The notes below the pieces were generated by a model. That model searched no databases, had not been told where the DNA came from, and saw nothing but the letters and a program-made list of their open reading frames with translations. Made by a program: the position numbers and the translations under genes. From contig JBNKQR010000062.1 in the NCBI GenBank assembly GCA_050295975.1, positions 1 to 14,472 on the forward strand: DNA of 14,472 bases. The letters are read 5' to 3'. Shown piece after piece: positions 1-7,284 of the stretch (position 1 is the stretch's first letter; every line of letters begins with the position of its first letter). The DNA is from JAPHTQ01 sp050295975. GTDB lineage: Bacteria > Pseudomonadota > Gammaproteobacteria > Thiohalomonadales > Thiohalomonadaceae.

Positions 1-130
1 AGATGTCTCTTCCTATAGATATTTATTATTATTTTAACAATTGGAATAGTTTACTTTCATAGACTCGACCTACACTACTTTTGGAGTAGGTAACAACAGT
101 AAGCAAAACAGCTGCGAGACAGCAGCAGTA

Positions 131-147
131 CCCACAAGATATGTGGG
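131..147 (+). other. Hairpin in the leader of the hemerythrin gene
   Basis: CCCACA and TGTGGG form a perfect 6-bp stem around the loop AGATA, 51 bases before the hemerythrin start. No T-run follows, so it is not a terminator. It could be an mRNA leader structure or a protein-binding palindrome. The rest of 1-198 is AT-rich and holds a weaker 5-bp stem at 75-89 (CTACT/AGTAG); I see no convincing gene there. Function unknown. Confidence 0.35.
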
Positions 148-198
148 ACTAATAAGGATATCACCGGCATCACAGCACCAACATTGAGGAGTCAGAAC

Positions 199-630
199 AT
201 GACAATGATCACATGGGATGATCTCTACAGCGTGGAGATTCAAGAAATCGACGAGCAGCACAAATGTCTAGTGGAGATCATGAACGAGCTCTACGTAGCT
301 CTGGCAAACCGCTCTAATCCGGAATTGGTTGGACATGTGCTGGATAAACTGGTTGATTACACCCGCATCCATTTTGCCGTAGAAGAGACGCTAATGCGTC
401 TGTTCCATTACGACGATTACGATAAGCACAAGGCGATCCATGACCGAATCGTGGCCAAGGTTGAAGAGTTTCAGGGTAAATACCATCAGGGAGATACCCA
501 CGTTGGCATGGAACTGTTGATGTTTCTACGCGACTGGCTTTTTGACCACATCAGCAAGGAAGACAAGTCGTACGTAAAGACCTTCCATAAGGGTGGTGTG
601 CAGAAAAAGTGGATTCGGAAGTTCTGGTAG
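199..630 (+). CDS. Bacteriohemerythrin (single-domain hemerythrin)
   Basis: A 143-residue cytoplasmic protein expected to bind O2 at a non-heme di-iron centre, acting in oxygen storage, delivery or sensing. All metal ligands of the family are visible in order: His21 (in IDEQHK), His58 and Glu62 (in HFAVEE), His77 and His81 (in HKAIH), His117 and Asp122 (in HISKED). Length fits single-domain bacteriohemerythrins, and there is no fused methyl-accepting or GGDEF domain. The ATG at 199 is preferred over an in-frame TTG at 184 because GAGGAG at 186-191 sits seven bases before it. The C-terminus ends in a short basic-aromatic tail (KKWIRKFW) beyond the four-helix core, possibly a docking segment. 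The gene stands alone, followed by a terminator. Family call is firm; physiological role is inferred. Confidence 0.95.
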   Translation: MTMITWDDLYSVEIQEIDEQHKCLVEIMNELYVALANRSNPELVGHVLDKLVDYTRIHFAVEETLMRLFHYDDYDKHKAIHDRIVAKVEEFQGKYHQGDTHVGMELLMFLRDWLFDHISKEDKSYVKTFHKGGVQKKWIRKFW

Positions 631-681
631 GCCGCACTGGACAACCCTTACTCCCTCCCTCCATCTTTCTTTTCTGTTCCT

Positions 682-711
682 CGGCGGCGTGGGCCGCCGG
701 GGCGGTTTTTT
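682..711 (+). terminator. Rho-independent terminator after the hemerythrin gene
   Basis: CGGCGGC (682-688) and GCCGCCG (693-699) form a 7-bp GC stem with a four-base loop. GGGCGG and a run of six T (706-711) follow. The six-base gap between stem and T-run is not ideal, but the position about 50 bases after the stop codon fits. The rest of 712-829 shows no gene. Confidence 0.6.
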
Positions 712-829
712 GTCTCGTCACTGAAGACAAAACGACCAAACAATACACAACCCTTCATTCCCGGTTCGCAGGTCTTGCCTTTGACCCGGTTACATTGCCC
801 CTTTGTTTCGTGCGGGCATCCCCAACCAC

Positions 830-1279
830 TCATTTACTACCCCTTCTAACCTTCACCGGACGATACTGACCAGGACCGCCATCCACTAAATAATCCCCAT
901 GGGCAATACGCCTTAGTCTGGCCGTCCCACCCATATAAAGATAGGTCCATGCCGTAACGCACTCACCACTAGCCAACGTCACCTGCACTGGCTCCCTGCT
1001 GTAGAGATAGGGACGTGACTGCCCTGAGCCGATTCCCTCATAGCGATCCAGCCGGGCAAGGGCGTAGGCGGGACGTAATAGGCGATAGAGATCGCCGACC
1101 ACTCTCTCCGTTGAGTGTCTGCCAGGACGCAGCGCAGGATAGTCACCAACATCGTAGAGGCGCCCCGGAATTGTTCCACTGCCAAGATATTCCCCCTGAC
1201 TGGCGAGCCAACGAGACATGGCGCAGCGGGCATCCCGTCGCAGGGTGCCATAGACAAATATCAGCTCCAGGTCAGGCAT
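830..1279 (-). CDS. Gamma-glutamylcyclotransferase-like (AIG2/GGCT fold) protein
   Basis: A 149-residue protein of the GGCT-like (AIG2-like) superfamily. The N-terminal VYGTLRR (residues 9-15) is the family's substrate-binding loop, and Glu81 in LDRYEG is placed as the catalytic acid. Characterised relatives release 5-oxoproline from gamma-glutamyl amino acids or gamma-glutamylamines; the substrate here cannot be told from sequence. The ATG at 1279 puts the YGTLR loop about 10 residues from the N-terminus, as is usual, so it is preferred over a GTG 17 codons upstream. Neither start has a clear Shine-Dalgarno sequence. No signal peptide or membrane segment is seen. The gene is transcribed away from the small-protein unit at 1497 and appears monocistronic. 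Confidence 0.85.
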   Translation of the reverse strand: MPDLELIFVYGTLRRDARCAMSRWLASQGEYLGSGTIPGRLYDVGDYPALRPGRHSTERVVGDLYRLLRPAYALARLDRYEGIGSGQSRPYLYSREPVQVTLASGECVTAWTYLYMGGTARLRRIAHGDYLVDGGPGQYRPVKVRRGSK

Positions 1280-1390
1280 ATTGAGATTATTGCACCAAAG
1301 GTATCGACGTCCATCAACACAATTTATCACGAACTGCTTTTTGGGCAGTATTCACAAAAATATTCTATAGAAAAATAGCCAGTTAGCCGC

Positions 1391-1418
1391 TTTACAATGA
1401 ACCATTTCTGGATACTAT
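1391..1418 (+). promoter_or_regulatory. Candidate sigma-70 promoter for the 1497-2258 unit
   Basis: TTTACA (1391-1396) and TACTAT (1413-1418) are spaced by 16 bases, giving a leader of roughly 70 bases before the ATG at 1497. The 1280-1496 intergenic region also holds the palindrome TTCTATAGAA (1363-1372) and a 5-bp stem ACTGC/GCAGT (1333-1349), either of which could serve the divergent gene. Judged by eye only. Confidence 0.4.
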
Positions 1419-1496
1419 TTCACCAACCTGCCACAAGGATACGACGGGGAACCTGCATCTAAATAGCGACTGCCGACACAACAACAAGGTAGATCC

Positions 1497-1892
1497 ATGA
1501 GCGACAAAAACTACTGGTTTGGTTATATGGAAGCCGGGGAAAAAAGCAGCCCGGTACTCCGCGACAAACGTATCGATACGGGTAACCCAGATACACTCTA
1601 TTTGTTCAATCTCAAGCGCAATGAAATTCTTGAGTACCGCCGCGACATCATTGAGCCTAAACTGCGTGAGTTGAATAATAAGGAACAGCCCCTGTCTGAA
1701 AAGCTACATAGCGCCTACATTGAGGTACGCAGTCACTTCACCCCACGAGGTGGTAAAGTAGCTTCTATTCCAGCCAGGGGAGAGAGTAAACCTCCTGTTG
1801 CTGCAGCCAATGACGATATTGATGACGTAAAAGAGATTGAGAGTTTTGAAGATGGTGATGATCTGGACTGGCCAGAGGAAGAGGAGGCCTGA
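1497..1892 (+). CDS. Uncharacterised protein with acidic C-terminus
   Basis: I do not recognise this 131-residue protein. Residues 5-60 look like a compact folded region: an aromatic start (NYWFGYMEAG), a central TGNPDTLYLFNL stretch (28-39), then a charged helix with EYRRDIIEPKLREL (46-59). A low-complexity linker rich in Pro, Ala and Gly follows. The last 25 residues before the final Ala (106-130) are strongly acidic, with 15 Asp or Glu and no Arg. Such tails can mimic nucleic acid or bind basic partners, but nothing here proves that. The start has AAGG (1486-1489) seven bases upstream. No signal peptide, membrane segment or cysteine is present. The stop lies 33 bases before the next gene, so the two are probably co-transcribed. 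Confidence 0.75.
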   Translation: MSDKNYWFGYMEAGEKSSPVLRDKRIDTGNPDTLYLFNLKRNEILEYRRDIIEPKLRELNNKEQPLSEKLHSAYIEVRSHFTPRGGKVASIPARGESKPPVAAANDDIDDVKEIESFEDGDDLDWPEEEEA

Positions 1893-1925
1893 GTCAAGAC
1901 AGGTATTGATACTCAGAGGATACCC

Positions 1926-2258
1926 ATGAGATTCAGTCTGCTTCCCATCGGCGAAAGCTTTGAATTCCAGAACGAACGCTACTGCAAAAACGGCCCACTG
2001 ACTGCCGTCAATCTGGAGAATAATCGGCAAAGGATGATCCCGCGCTCAGCACTGGTGCAAAGTGAATCGCCGGCCTTACCTGATCACCCACCGAAACCGC
2101 AGGTCTCCACACTTGATGCAGGGAAAGTGAGTGCCGCCTTCACTCGATACCATGAGGCGTGTCTTGAGCTATTAGCCACGAGCGATGATAAAACGGCGCT
2201 TCAACAAAAACTGGAATCGCTGCGTCAGCAGTTCTTTACTGACAGTGGCCTAGAATAA
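1926..2258 (+). CDS. Uncharacterised small protein, N-terminal beta module plus helical tail
   Basis: A 110-residue protein that I cannot name. Its first 45 residues follow a pattern seen in short bacterial proteins of unknown function: hydrophobic-polar-Pro-Ile-Gly (LPIGE, 6-10), an F-E-F strand, an Arg-Tyr-x-Lys turn (18-21), an Ala-Val strand, and a closing IPRSALV (38-44). This suggests a small beta-barrel-like module. A Pro-rich linker (about 48-60) leads to a predicted amphipathic helical segment from about 66 to 105, rich in Leu, Gln and Glu, possibly a short coiled coil. AGAGGA (1915-1920) lies five bases before the ATG. It probably forms an operon with the acidic protein upstream. 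No obvious terminator separates it from the convergent yajD end. Confidence 0.75.
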   Translation: MRFSLLPIGESFEFQNERYCKNGPLTAVNLENNRQRMIPRSALVQSESPALPDHPPKPQVSTLDAGKVSAAFTRYHEACLELLATSDDKTALQQKLESLRQQFFTDSGLE

Positions 2259-2284
2259 CTCCCCGCACCGAGACCTTAATTTCC

Positions 2285-2683
2285 CTACTCCTCTTCACTT
2301 CCCTTGAGCATCGACTTTAGATCGGCAAACGGATTGTGGGTGGCTGGCTTGTTCTCTTCCTTGGGCGCCATGCCATCGAAGCCCCGCACATGCTCCACAT
2401 AGCGCTGGTGTTCGTTGTCATGGCAGTAGAGACAGAGGTTTTCCCAGTTGCTACCGTCGGATGGGTTGTTGTCGTGGTTATGGTCCTTGTGATGCACCGT
2501 CAACTCGTGCAGATTCTCGCGGGTGAATTCCCTGCCACAGCGACCGCATACCCAGGGGTGCAGGCGCAGGGACTGTTCACGGTATCCTTGTAAACGTTTC
2601 TCCGCATTTTGCCGCGCCTCGGCAACTACCTTGTCCAGCTTGTTTGTGTCGATGGGCGCACCGGCCCGGCGTTTTCTGTCCAT
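2285..2683 (-). CDS. yajD: YajD-like HNH nuclease family protein
   Basis: A 132-residue HNH-fold protein closely resembling E. coli YajD as I recall it, including shared WVCGRC, REF, LTVHH, NNP-DGSNWE, LCLYCHD and NPFADLK blocks. Zinc-type cysteine pairs are visible at 46/49 and 84/87. The HNH core has His64-His65 with Asn79 and His88, and His92 follows. The N-terminal 30 residues are basic and helical. YajD has no settled biological role, so nuclease activity is inferred from the fold. The ATG at 2683 has a purine-rich GGGGGAA just upstream and starts at the expected place; the frame stays open 15 codons further but gives unrelated sequence. It lies 41 bases downstream of trkH on the same strand, probably in one transcript. 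Confidence 0.9.
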   Translation of the reverse strand: MDRKRRAGAPIDTNKLDKVVAEARQNAEKRLQGYREQSLRLHPWVCGRCGREFTRENLHELTVHHKDHNHDNNPSDGSNWENLCLYCHDNEHQRYVEHVRGFDGMAPKEENKPATHNPFADLKSMLKGSEEE

Positions 2684-2724
2684 CACAATTCCCCCGCAAG
2701 TAATGGTCAGAGTATAACCCGGGG

Positions 2725-4170
2725 TCACTCACGCCAGAAGGCGGAACTGAGCAGCACTAGAATGGTGAATATCTCCAGTCGCCCCAGCAACATGGCAAAC
2801 GCCGACAGCACCAGCCCGAAATCACTCAATGCAGTAAAGTCGGTTGCCACCTTGCCCAGACCGGGACCGAGATTGTTCATACTGGTGGCCACCGCACCGA
2901 AGGCGGTCACCTGATCCAGGCCGTCGGCCATCAACAGCAGCAGGAAAAAGACAAAGATGGCAACGTAGACAGCAAAAAAGCCCCACACCGCCGAAACCAC
3001 CCGCTCCTTAACCACTTTGCCACCCAACTTCACCTGTCGGGTTATGCGTGGATGGATCAGACGTAATACCTCCAATAGCGCCTGCTTGGTCAAGAGGATA
3101 AAACGGATCACCTTCATCCCCCCCGCAGTCGATCCGGCACAACCGCCGATGAAGCTGATGAAAATAAGCAACACCGGTAGCATCCCGGGCCAACGGGAGA
3201 AGTCGCCAATGCCGAAGCCGGTACTGGTTACGACGGAGACCGTCTCAAACAGTGAATAGCGCAGCGCGGTAAGCATGGAAGCCTGCTCGCCTTCAAGATA
3301 GAGCCCTGTGGCAATAATCAGTACCACTACTGTTACCAGCAACAAAAATACCCGCACCTCGATACTCTGCCAGTAGGCCAATAACGACCCCTTGCGGATA
3401 GCAATGTAGTGTACGTTGAAGCTAATCGCCCCGAGCAGCATAAAGAACACCGCCACACTCTCAATCGCTTCGCTATGAAAATAGCCAATACTGGCATCAT
3501 GAGTGGAGAAACCACCGGTAGAAACGGTGGCGAGGCTGTGACAGACCGCATCGAAAGGGGTCATACCCGCCAGCCAGTAACTGATGGCGCAAAGTGCAGT
3601 CATTGCGCTGTAAATTCGCCACAACAAACGTGCGGTATGGGCGATACGGGGAGTCAGTTTTTCATCCTTGATTGGACCGGCGGTTTCCGCCTTATACAAC
3701 TGCATTCCCCCAATACCCAATATCGGCATCAATGCCACTGCGGACACGACCACGCCGATCCCGCCTAACCATTGCAATTCCTGACGATAGAGCAGGATTG
3801 AACGAGGCAGCTGATCCAGACCCGAAAGTACCGTGGCCCCGGTAGTGGTAAAAGCAGAGACCGATTCAAAGAAGGCTGCTGCCACCCCCATGTTCAACAC
3901 CAGCATCAGCGGCAAACTTCCGGCGATACCGACGATAACCCACAGCAGGGTGACCACAAGAAAACCATCACGGGTACGAATACGATGTCGTTCATGTCGC
4001 GACAAAAACCATAACGCCACTCCACTCCCCATGCATAACAATAGTGTTTTGAACAGACTACCTAGTTCAGCTTCCGCATCGAACAGGGCAAACAGTAGTG
4101 GCGGCACAAGTGCCAGAGAGAAGAGCAACAGAATGACGCCAACCAGGCGACTAATGAAGGAGAGACTCAT
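2725..4170 (-). CDS. trkH: Trk-type potassium uptake membrane subunit TrkH
   Basis: A 481-residue inner-membrane K+ translocating subunit, the same size as E. coli TrkH. The four pore-loop signatures of the TrkH/TrkG/KtrB fold are all present with their selectivity-filter glycines: TTTGAT (108-113), STGGF (217-221), TSTGFG (315-320) and NNLGPG (432-437). The GGCAGSTAGG segment (342-351) matches the conserved gating-loop region, and the C-terminus ends in the familiar GRLEIFTILVL...AFWR. TrkH normally works with the NAD-binding regulator TrkA, which is not in this window. The ATG at 4170 is preferred over a TTG three codons upstream, though neither has a strong Shine-Dalgarno sequence. It is divergent from the Kdp-type two-component genes, which may regulate it. 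Confidence 0.95.
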   Translation of the reverse strand: MSLSFISRLVGVILLLFSLALVPPLLFALFDAEAELGSLFKTLLLCMGSGVALWFLSRHERHRIRTRDGFLVVTLLWVIVGIAGSLPLMLVLNMGVAAAFFESVSAFTTTGATVLSGLDQLPRSILLYRQELQWLGGIGVVVSAVALMPILGIGGMQLYKAETAGPIKDEKLTPRIAHTARLLWRIYSAMTALCAISYWLAGMTPFDAVCHSLATVSTGGFSTHDASIGYFHSEAIESVAVFFMLLGAISFNVHYIAIRKGSLLAYWQSIEVRVFLLLVTVVVLIIATGLYLEGEQASMLTALRYSLFETVSVVTSTGFGIGDFSRWPGMLPVLLIFISFIGGCAGSTAGGMKVIRFILLTKQALLEVLRLIHPRITRQVKLGGKVVKERVVSAVWGFFAVYVAIFVFFLLLLMADGLDQVTAFGAVATSMNNLGPGLGKVATDFTALSDFGLVLSAFAMLLGRLEIFTILVLLSSAFWRE

Positions 4171-4259
4171 AAAGTGCAACAGTCCCGGGAGTAACGACTT
4201 GATACGGTGCGATCATGGTCCTGTATCGCGGGTGTCACAGCTAAAATTTGCGTAACTAG

Positions 4260-4289
4260 TTTATATTTTTTTTACCTCCAGTCTGTCGC
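4260..4289 (-). promoter_or_regulatory. Candidate promoter for trkH
   Basis: Read on the minus strand, GCGACA (4284-4289) and TATAAA (4260-4265) are separated by 18 bases, which puts the trkH transcript start near 4253 with a leader of about 80 bases. A poly-A tract on this strand (T-run on plus, about 4266-4273) lies in the spacer. The same short intergenic region must also hold the kdpD-like promoter, so a shared response-regulator site is plausible. The -35 match is weak. Confidence 0.35.
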
Positions 4290-4337
4290 AGAACGTATAG
4301 AATGGTTAGCTAATCGGCATAACCTGCAGGAACCCGT

Positions 4338-5819
4338 GTGATACCTCCTGAAGCCGCAAACCTTTCTCACTGGCGTAGCTTATCGATGGCGGCACTTTCG
4401 GTGTTGGTTGCCACACCGCTAGCCTTTGTCGCCCACGCCATCCTGCCCCATGCCAATCTCTCCCTGGTGTTTCTGGTAGCGGTGTTACTCAGCGCCTCAC
4501 GTTTCGGCATGCAGACCGCGCTGTTTAGCGGCGTCTTAAGTTTCCTCAGCTTCAACTTTTTCTTCACACAGCCCTATTACACCCTTGTGGTAGAAAACGA
4601 CGGTGAGATCGCCACGCTACTCTTTTTCCTTATCCTCGCTGTGATCAGTGGACGTTTAGCGGCACGCATGCACGAGGAGATGGCGCGCAACCGATTCATG
4701 GTGACACGCCTGACCAACATCAACGACTTCTCGCGCATGCTGGCCACAGCACCGGATCGCAGCAGCGTACTGCAACACCTGGTGCAGCACATCGCCCAGA
4801 CCTTCAGTGCACCCGCCTGGGTAATACTGGATGGTGAAAACGGCATGATTCACGGCCATGACGGTTTCCAGCCGCGACCGCCTCCACCACACTCAATGCA
4901 GCAGCGCTTGCGTGAGACGGCAGGGGAAGGAAAGTTCGAGGAAGGTTATCGCATCCGCTTTAATAGTCAGCATGGGATTCATGGGCAACTCTATCTACAG
5001 TCCCAGGAACTCGACACCGCCAAACAGGAGTTACTGCGTATCCTCTGCGATCTGGCCGGGGCTACCCTGGAGCGTGTGCGACTGGTCTCCGACCTGGAGA
5101 CGGCGCATCTCTCCGCCGAAACGGAGCAGTTACGCTCCGCCCTGCTCTCCTCGGTCTCTCACGACTTACGAACACCACTCTCCTCTATCATCGGCGCCAC
5201 CTCCAGCCTGTTGGAGTACTCCGACAATATTCAGGAGACGGACCGTGTCGAGCTGCTACAAACCGTGTTGGCGGAAGCAGAGCGACTCAATCGCTACATT
5301 CAGAACCTGCTCGACATGACCCGCCTGGGCGGCGGAACCCTGACACCCAAGCGGGACTGGGTCGATATTAGCGATATCCTCTCTGCCACTGTCGAACGAC
5401 TACACAAGGATCTCGCCCCTCTACAGGTAGACATCGATGTGCCTGAGTCGATGCCGCTCCTCTACGTTCAGGGCGTCCTGATCGAGCAGGCACTGGTCAA
5501 CGTCCTGGACAATGCCGCCCGCTTCTCACCAGATAAGGCAACCATCGCCATCAAACTGAGTCATGGGAACGGCATGATCGATATTGATGTCTGTGATGAG
5601 GGGCCTGGGATACCCGAGGCAGAACGAGAGTCTGTTTTTAATATGTTCTACACCGCCACCCGAGGTGATCGTCACGGCACGGGAACCGGACTGGGACTCG
5701 CCATCTGCCGCGGGCTGATCAGTGCCCACGGCGGCAAGGTCTCGGCCCATTCAGGCAATAACGGCAAAGGCACCTGTATCCGGCTATCACTGCCGGACCA
5801 TAAACCGGAGCAAGAGTAA
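4338..5819 (+). CDS. Short KdpD-like membrane sensor histidine kinase
   Basis: A 493-residue sensor kinase matching the C-terminal half of KdpD. Residues about 16-108 are the DUF4118 block of four closely packed membrane segments, including the typical SFLSFNFFFTQP loop. Residues about 125-250 form a GAF-like linker. HisKA follows, with phosphoacceptor His275 in SVSHDLRTPL, then a HATPase domain with N-box NVLDNAARF (Asn392), G1 DEGPGIP (420-426) and G2 GTGTGLGLAI (447-456). The N-terminal KdpD nucleotide-binding and Usp domains of classical KdpD (about 890 residues) are absent, and upstream bases do not encode them. The GTG start at 4338 has AGGA six bases before it. The stop overlaps the next start as TAATG, so the pair is translationally coupled. 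Input signal (K+, turgor or other) is inferred. Confidence 0.9.
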   Translation: MIPPEAANLSHWRSLSMAALSVLVATPLAFVAHAILPHANLSLVFLVAVLLSASRFGMQTALFSGVLSFLSFNFFFTQPYYTLVVENDGEIATLLFFLILAVISGRLAARMHEEMARNRFMVTRLTNINDFSRMLATAPDRSSVLQHLVQHIAQTFSAPAWVILDGENGMIHGHDGFQPRPPPPHSMQQRLRETAGEGKFEEGYRIRFNSQHGIHGQLYLQSQELDTAKQELLRILCDLAGATLERVRLVSDLETAHLSAETEQLRSALLSSVSHDLRTPLSSIIGATSSLLEYSDNIQETDRVELLQTVLAEAERLNRYIQNLLDMTRLGGGTLTPKRDWVDISDILSATVERLHKDLAPLQVDIDVPESMPLLYVQGVLIEQALVNVLDNAARFSPDKATIAIKLSHGNGMIDIDVCDEGPGIPEAERESVFNMFYTATRGDRHGTGTGLGLAICRGLISAHGGKVSAHSGNNGKGTCIRLSLPDHKPEQE

Positions 5820-6523
5820 TGACAGCAACAATGCCAGGCACGATCCTGCTGGTCGAAGATGACCCCCATATCCGAAAATTCCTGCGTATCAGTCTGGAAG
5901 CGCATGGATTTACCCTGCTTGAAGCTCGCCAGGCAGCAGATGGCTTGAACCTCTGTGCCGAACAGAAGGTCGACCTGGTGATCCTGGATCTTGGTCTACC
6001 CGATATGGACGGCCAGCAATTTATTCGCCGCTTACGTGAGTGGTCCAGCACCCCGTTGCTGGTCCTGTCGGTACGCTCGGATGAAGCGGAGAAGGTCACG
6101 GCGCTCGATTCAGGGGCAAACGATTACGTCACCAAACCCTTTGGTATCTCCGAGCTGATGGCTCGTATCCGGGCCCTGCTGCGAAATGCAGATGATTCCA
6201 GGGATGAGAGTGGAGCAATTTACGAGCATGGAGGTCTGCGGGTGGACCTGGCGACCCGCACGGTCAGCGTAAAGGGAAAGCTGATCCATCTATCCCGCAA
6301 GGAGTACAGCCTGCTTCGAATGCTGGTTGGTCATCCCGACCGGGTTCTGACTCATCAACAGATCATTCGGGAGATATGGGGTGCTAACCGGGAGGATGAA
6401 ACCCATCACCTGCGTGTACTTATTGGTCACCTGAGACAGAAACTGGGCGACCAACCAACCCGCCCACGCTATATTCTGACTGTACAGGGTGTCGGCTATC
6501 GCCTGTTGAGTGGTAACGTCTAA
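5819..6523 (+). CDS. kdpE: KdpE-type OmpR-family response regulator
   Basis: A 234-residue DNA-binding response regulator. The receiver domain (about 8-120) shows the acidic pair Asp14/Asp15, phosphoacceptor Asp57 in LDLGLPDMDG, Ser84 and Lys106 in KPF. The C-terminal winged helix (about 135-230) has the OmpR/PhoB pattern, including LSRKEYSLL, HHLRVLIGHLRQKL and the end VQGVGYRL. Block order and length match KdpE. It overlaps the kinase gene by one base, so the two are surely partners. In classical systems KdpE activates kdpFABC under K+ limitation. Those genes are not seen here, and the nearest transport gene is the divergent trkH. Family call is firm; orthology to KdpE is likely and its target is inferred. 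Confidence 0.9.
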   Translation: MTATMPGTILLVEDDPHIRKFLRISLEAHGFTLLEARQAADGLNLCAEQKVDLVILDLGLPDMDGQQFIRRLREWSSTPLLVLSVRSDEAEKVTALDSGANDYVTKPFGISELMARIRALLRNADDSRDESGAIYEHGGLRVDLATRTVSVKGKLIHLSRKEYSLLRMLVGHPDRVLTHQQIIREIWGANREDETHHLRVLIGHLRQKLGDQPTRPRYILTVQGVGYRLLSGNV

Positions 6524-6544
6524 GGTTTCATTGGGAGAAGCAAC

Positions 6545-6898
6545 TTGAGTGCACATTCAAAAATCGACTACGTAGAGTTCCCTGCCCGGGATATCGAAGC
6601 CAGTAAAACCTTTTTCAGCAAGGTCTTCGACTGGCGCTTCACCGACTTTGGCCCCGATTACAGCGCCTTCTCCAATTCGGGGATTAACGGTGGCTTCTAT
6701 CAGTCAGAGCTGACTAGCACCACAGATAGCGGCAGTGCCCTGATCGTTCTCTACAGCAAGGAACTGGAAAAGAGCCAGCAGAAAGTCGAACAGAACGGCG
6801 GCAAAATTAGCAAACCGATCTTCTCATTCCCTGGCGGCCGCCGTTTCCATTTCATCGAACCGAGCGGCAACGAACTGGCAGTCTGGTCAGACAAATAA
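6545..6898 (+). CDS. VOC superfamily (glyoxalase/bleomycin-resistance fold) protein
   Basis: A 117-residue single-unit protein of the vicinal oxygen chelate fold. It opens with IDYVEFPARDIEASKTFFSKVFDW, the usual first strand and helix (VEFPARDIEAS, then FF..VF.W), and closes with FHFIEPSGNELAVW, the usual last strand and turn. Such proteins often dimerise to form a metal site; Glu11 and Glu110 are at usual ligand positions, but substrate and even metal use cannot be told. The start is TTG at 6545, supported by GGAG (6534-6537) seven bases upstream and by no better in-frame start. It follows kdpE by 21 bases without a terminator, so it may share that transcript. Many relatives are annotated only as glyoxalase family. 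Confidence 0.85.
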   Translation: MSAHSKIDYVEFPARDIEASKTFFSKVFDWRFTDFGPDYSAFSNSGINGGFYQSELTSTTDSGSALIVLYSKELEKSQQKVEQNGGKISKPIFSFPGGRRFHFIEPSGNELAVWSDK

Positions 6899-6918
6899 AA
6901 AGACGGCACCAGGTGCCG
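6893..6918 (-). terminator. Rho-independent terminator for the small DUF3330-like gene
   Basis: A 6-bp stem pairs 6904-6909 (CGGCAC) with 6913-6918 (GTGCCG) around a three-base loop. On the minus strand it is followed by TCTTTTTATTT. It lies 27 bases past the stop of the minus-strand gene ending at 6945. Its T-tract overlaps the stop codon of the convergent VOC gene. On the plus strand the stem is followed by CCCTTCATTCTT, so it may also slow transcription from that side. Confidence 0.75.
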
Positions 6919-6944
6919 CCCTTCATTCTTCAATACTTCCTCAC

Positions 6945-7124
6945 TCAGGAACCGTTCACTACGGTTCCACCTGCTTCCTGCCAATGGGTGTAGCAACCCG
7001 CTCCGCAAAAGAAGTAGAGATACTCTTGCGCCTCGACCGCGAGACTCTCTGCGTGGGCTACCTCCTGATGGCAGACATTGCAGGAAACGACATCAGATTC
7101 ATTTTTTTCAGCGCTGTTGGTCAT
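6945..7124 (-). CDS. Small cysteine-rich DUF3330-like protein
   Basis: A 59-residue protein resembling the DUF3330 family as I recall it. The family pattern is a CxxC pair followed by a strand-like segment and a second CGxxCY motif. Here CNVC lies near residues 15-18, followed by the acidic-aromatic segment EAQEYLYFFCGAGCY and a Trp two residues on. The four cysteines suggest one zinc-ribbon-like site. Function is unknown for the family. The start at 7124 is preferred over an ATG ten codons upstream because GGGAGG lies seven bases before it. The gene has its own promoter candidate (7178-7205) and terminator (6893-6918), so it is a stand-alone unit between the VOC and RND genes. Confidence 0.75.
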   Translation of the reverse strand: MTNSAEKNESDVVSCNVCHQEVAHAESLAVEAQEYLYFFCGAGCYTHWQEAGGTVVNGS

Positions 7125-7177
7125 ATCAGCCTCCCGGGCAGCGTATCCGCCCATGATTTGCCATGGCTCTAAGATTA

Positions 7178-7205
7178 ACTATAGCGCCAATAACCAAGCA
7201 TTCAA
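7178..7205 (-). promoter_or_regulatory. Candidate sigma-70 promoter for the DUF3330-like gene
   Basis: On the minus strand, TTGAAT (7200-7205) and TATAGT (7178-7183) are spaced by 16 bases. The predicted transcript would start near 7171, about 47 bases before the chosen ATG. Both hexamers match consensus well (4/6 and 5/6). Confidence 0.5.
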
Positions 7206-7284
7206 GTCTGTTATTTATCTCGTCAATAGACAATGCGCCAACACCATACTCGCCGCATGAACTATTTTCTTTAACAACAACAGG

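Noticed and set aside
750..790. A GGTTCG-containing stretch that recalls a tRNA T-arm
   Set aside because: No acceptor stem, anticodon arm or matching T-stem can be drawn around it, so it is not a tRNA gene.
609..869. Open frame on plus running through the hemerythrin terminator
   Set aside because: It starts inside the hemerythrin gene, crosses the GC hairpin and T-run, and has no family-like sequence or ribosome site; a chance frame.
2336..2914. Plus-strand open frames opposite yajD and the end of trkH
   Set aside because: Antisense to two well-recognised genes, overlapping each other, without ribosome sites.
4209..4229. GCGAT...ATCGC inverted repeat between trkH and the kinase gene, considered as a KdpE site
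   Set aside because: The arms are only five bases with an 11-base gap, and the KdpE sites known in other bacteria are not of this form that I can recall; too weak to list as an operator.
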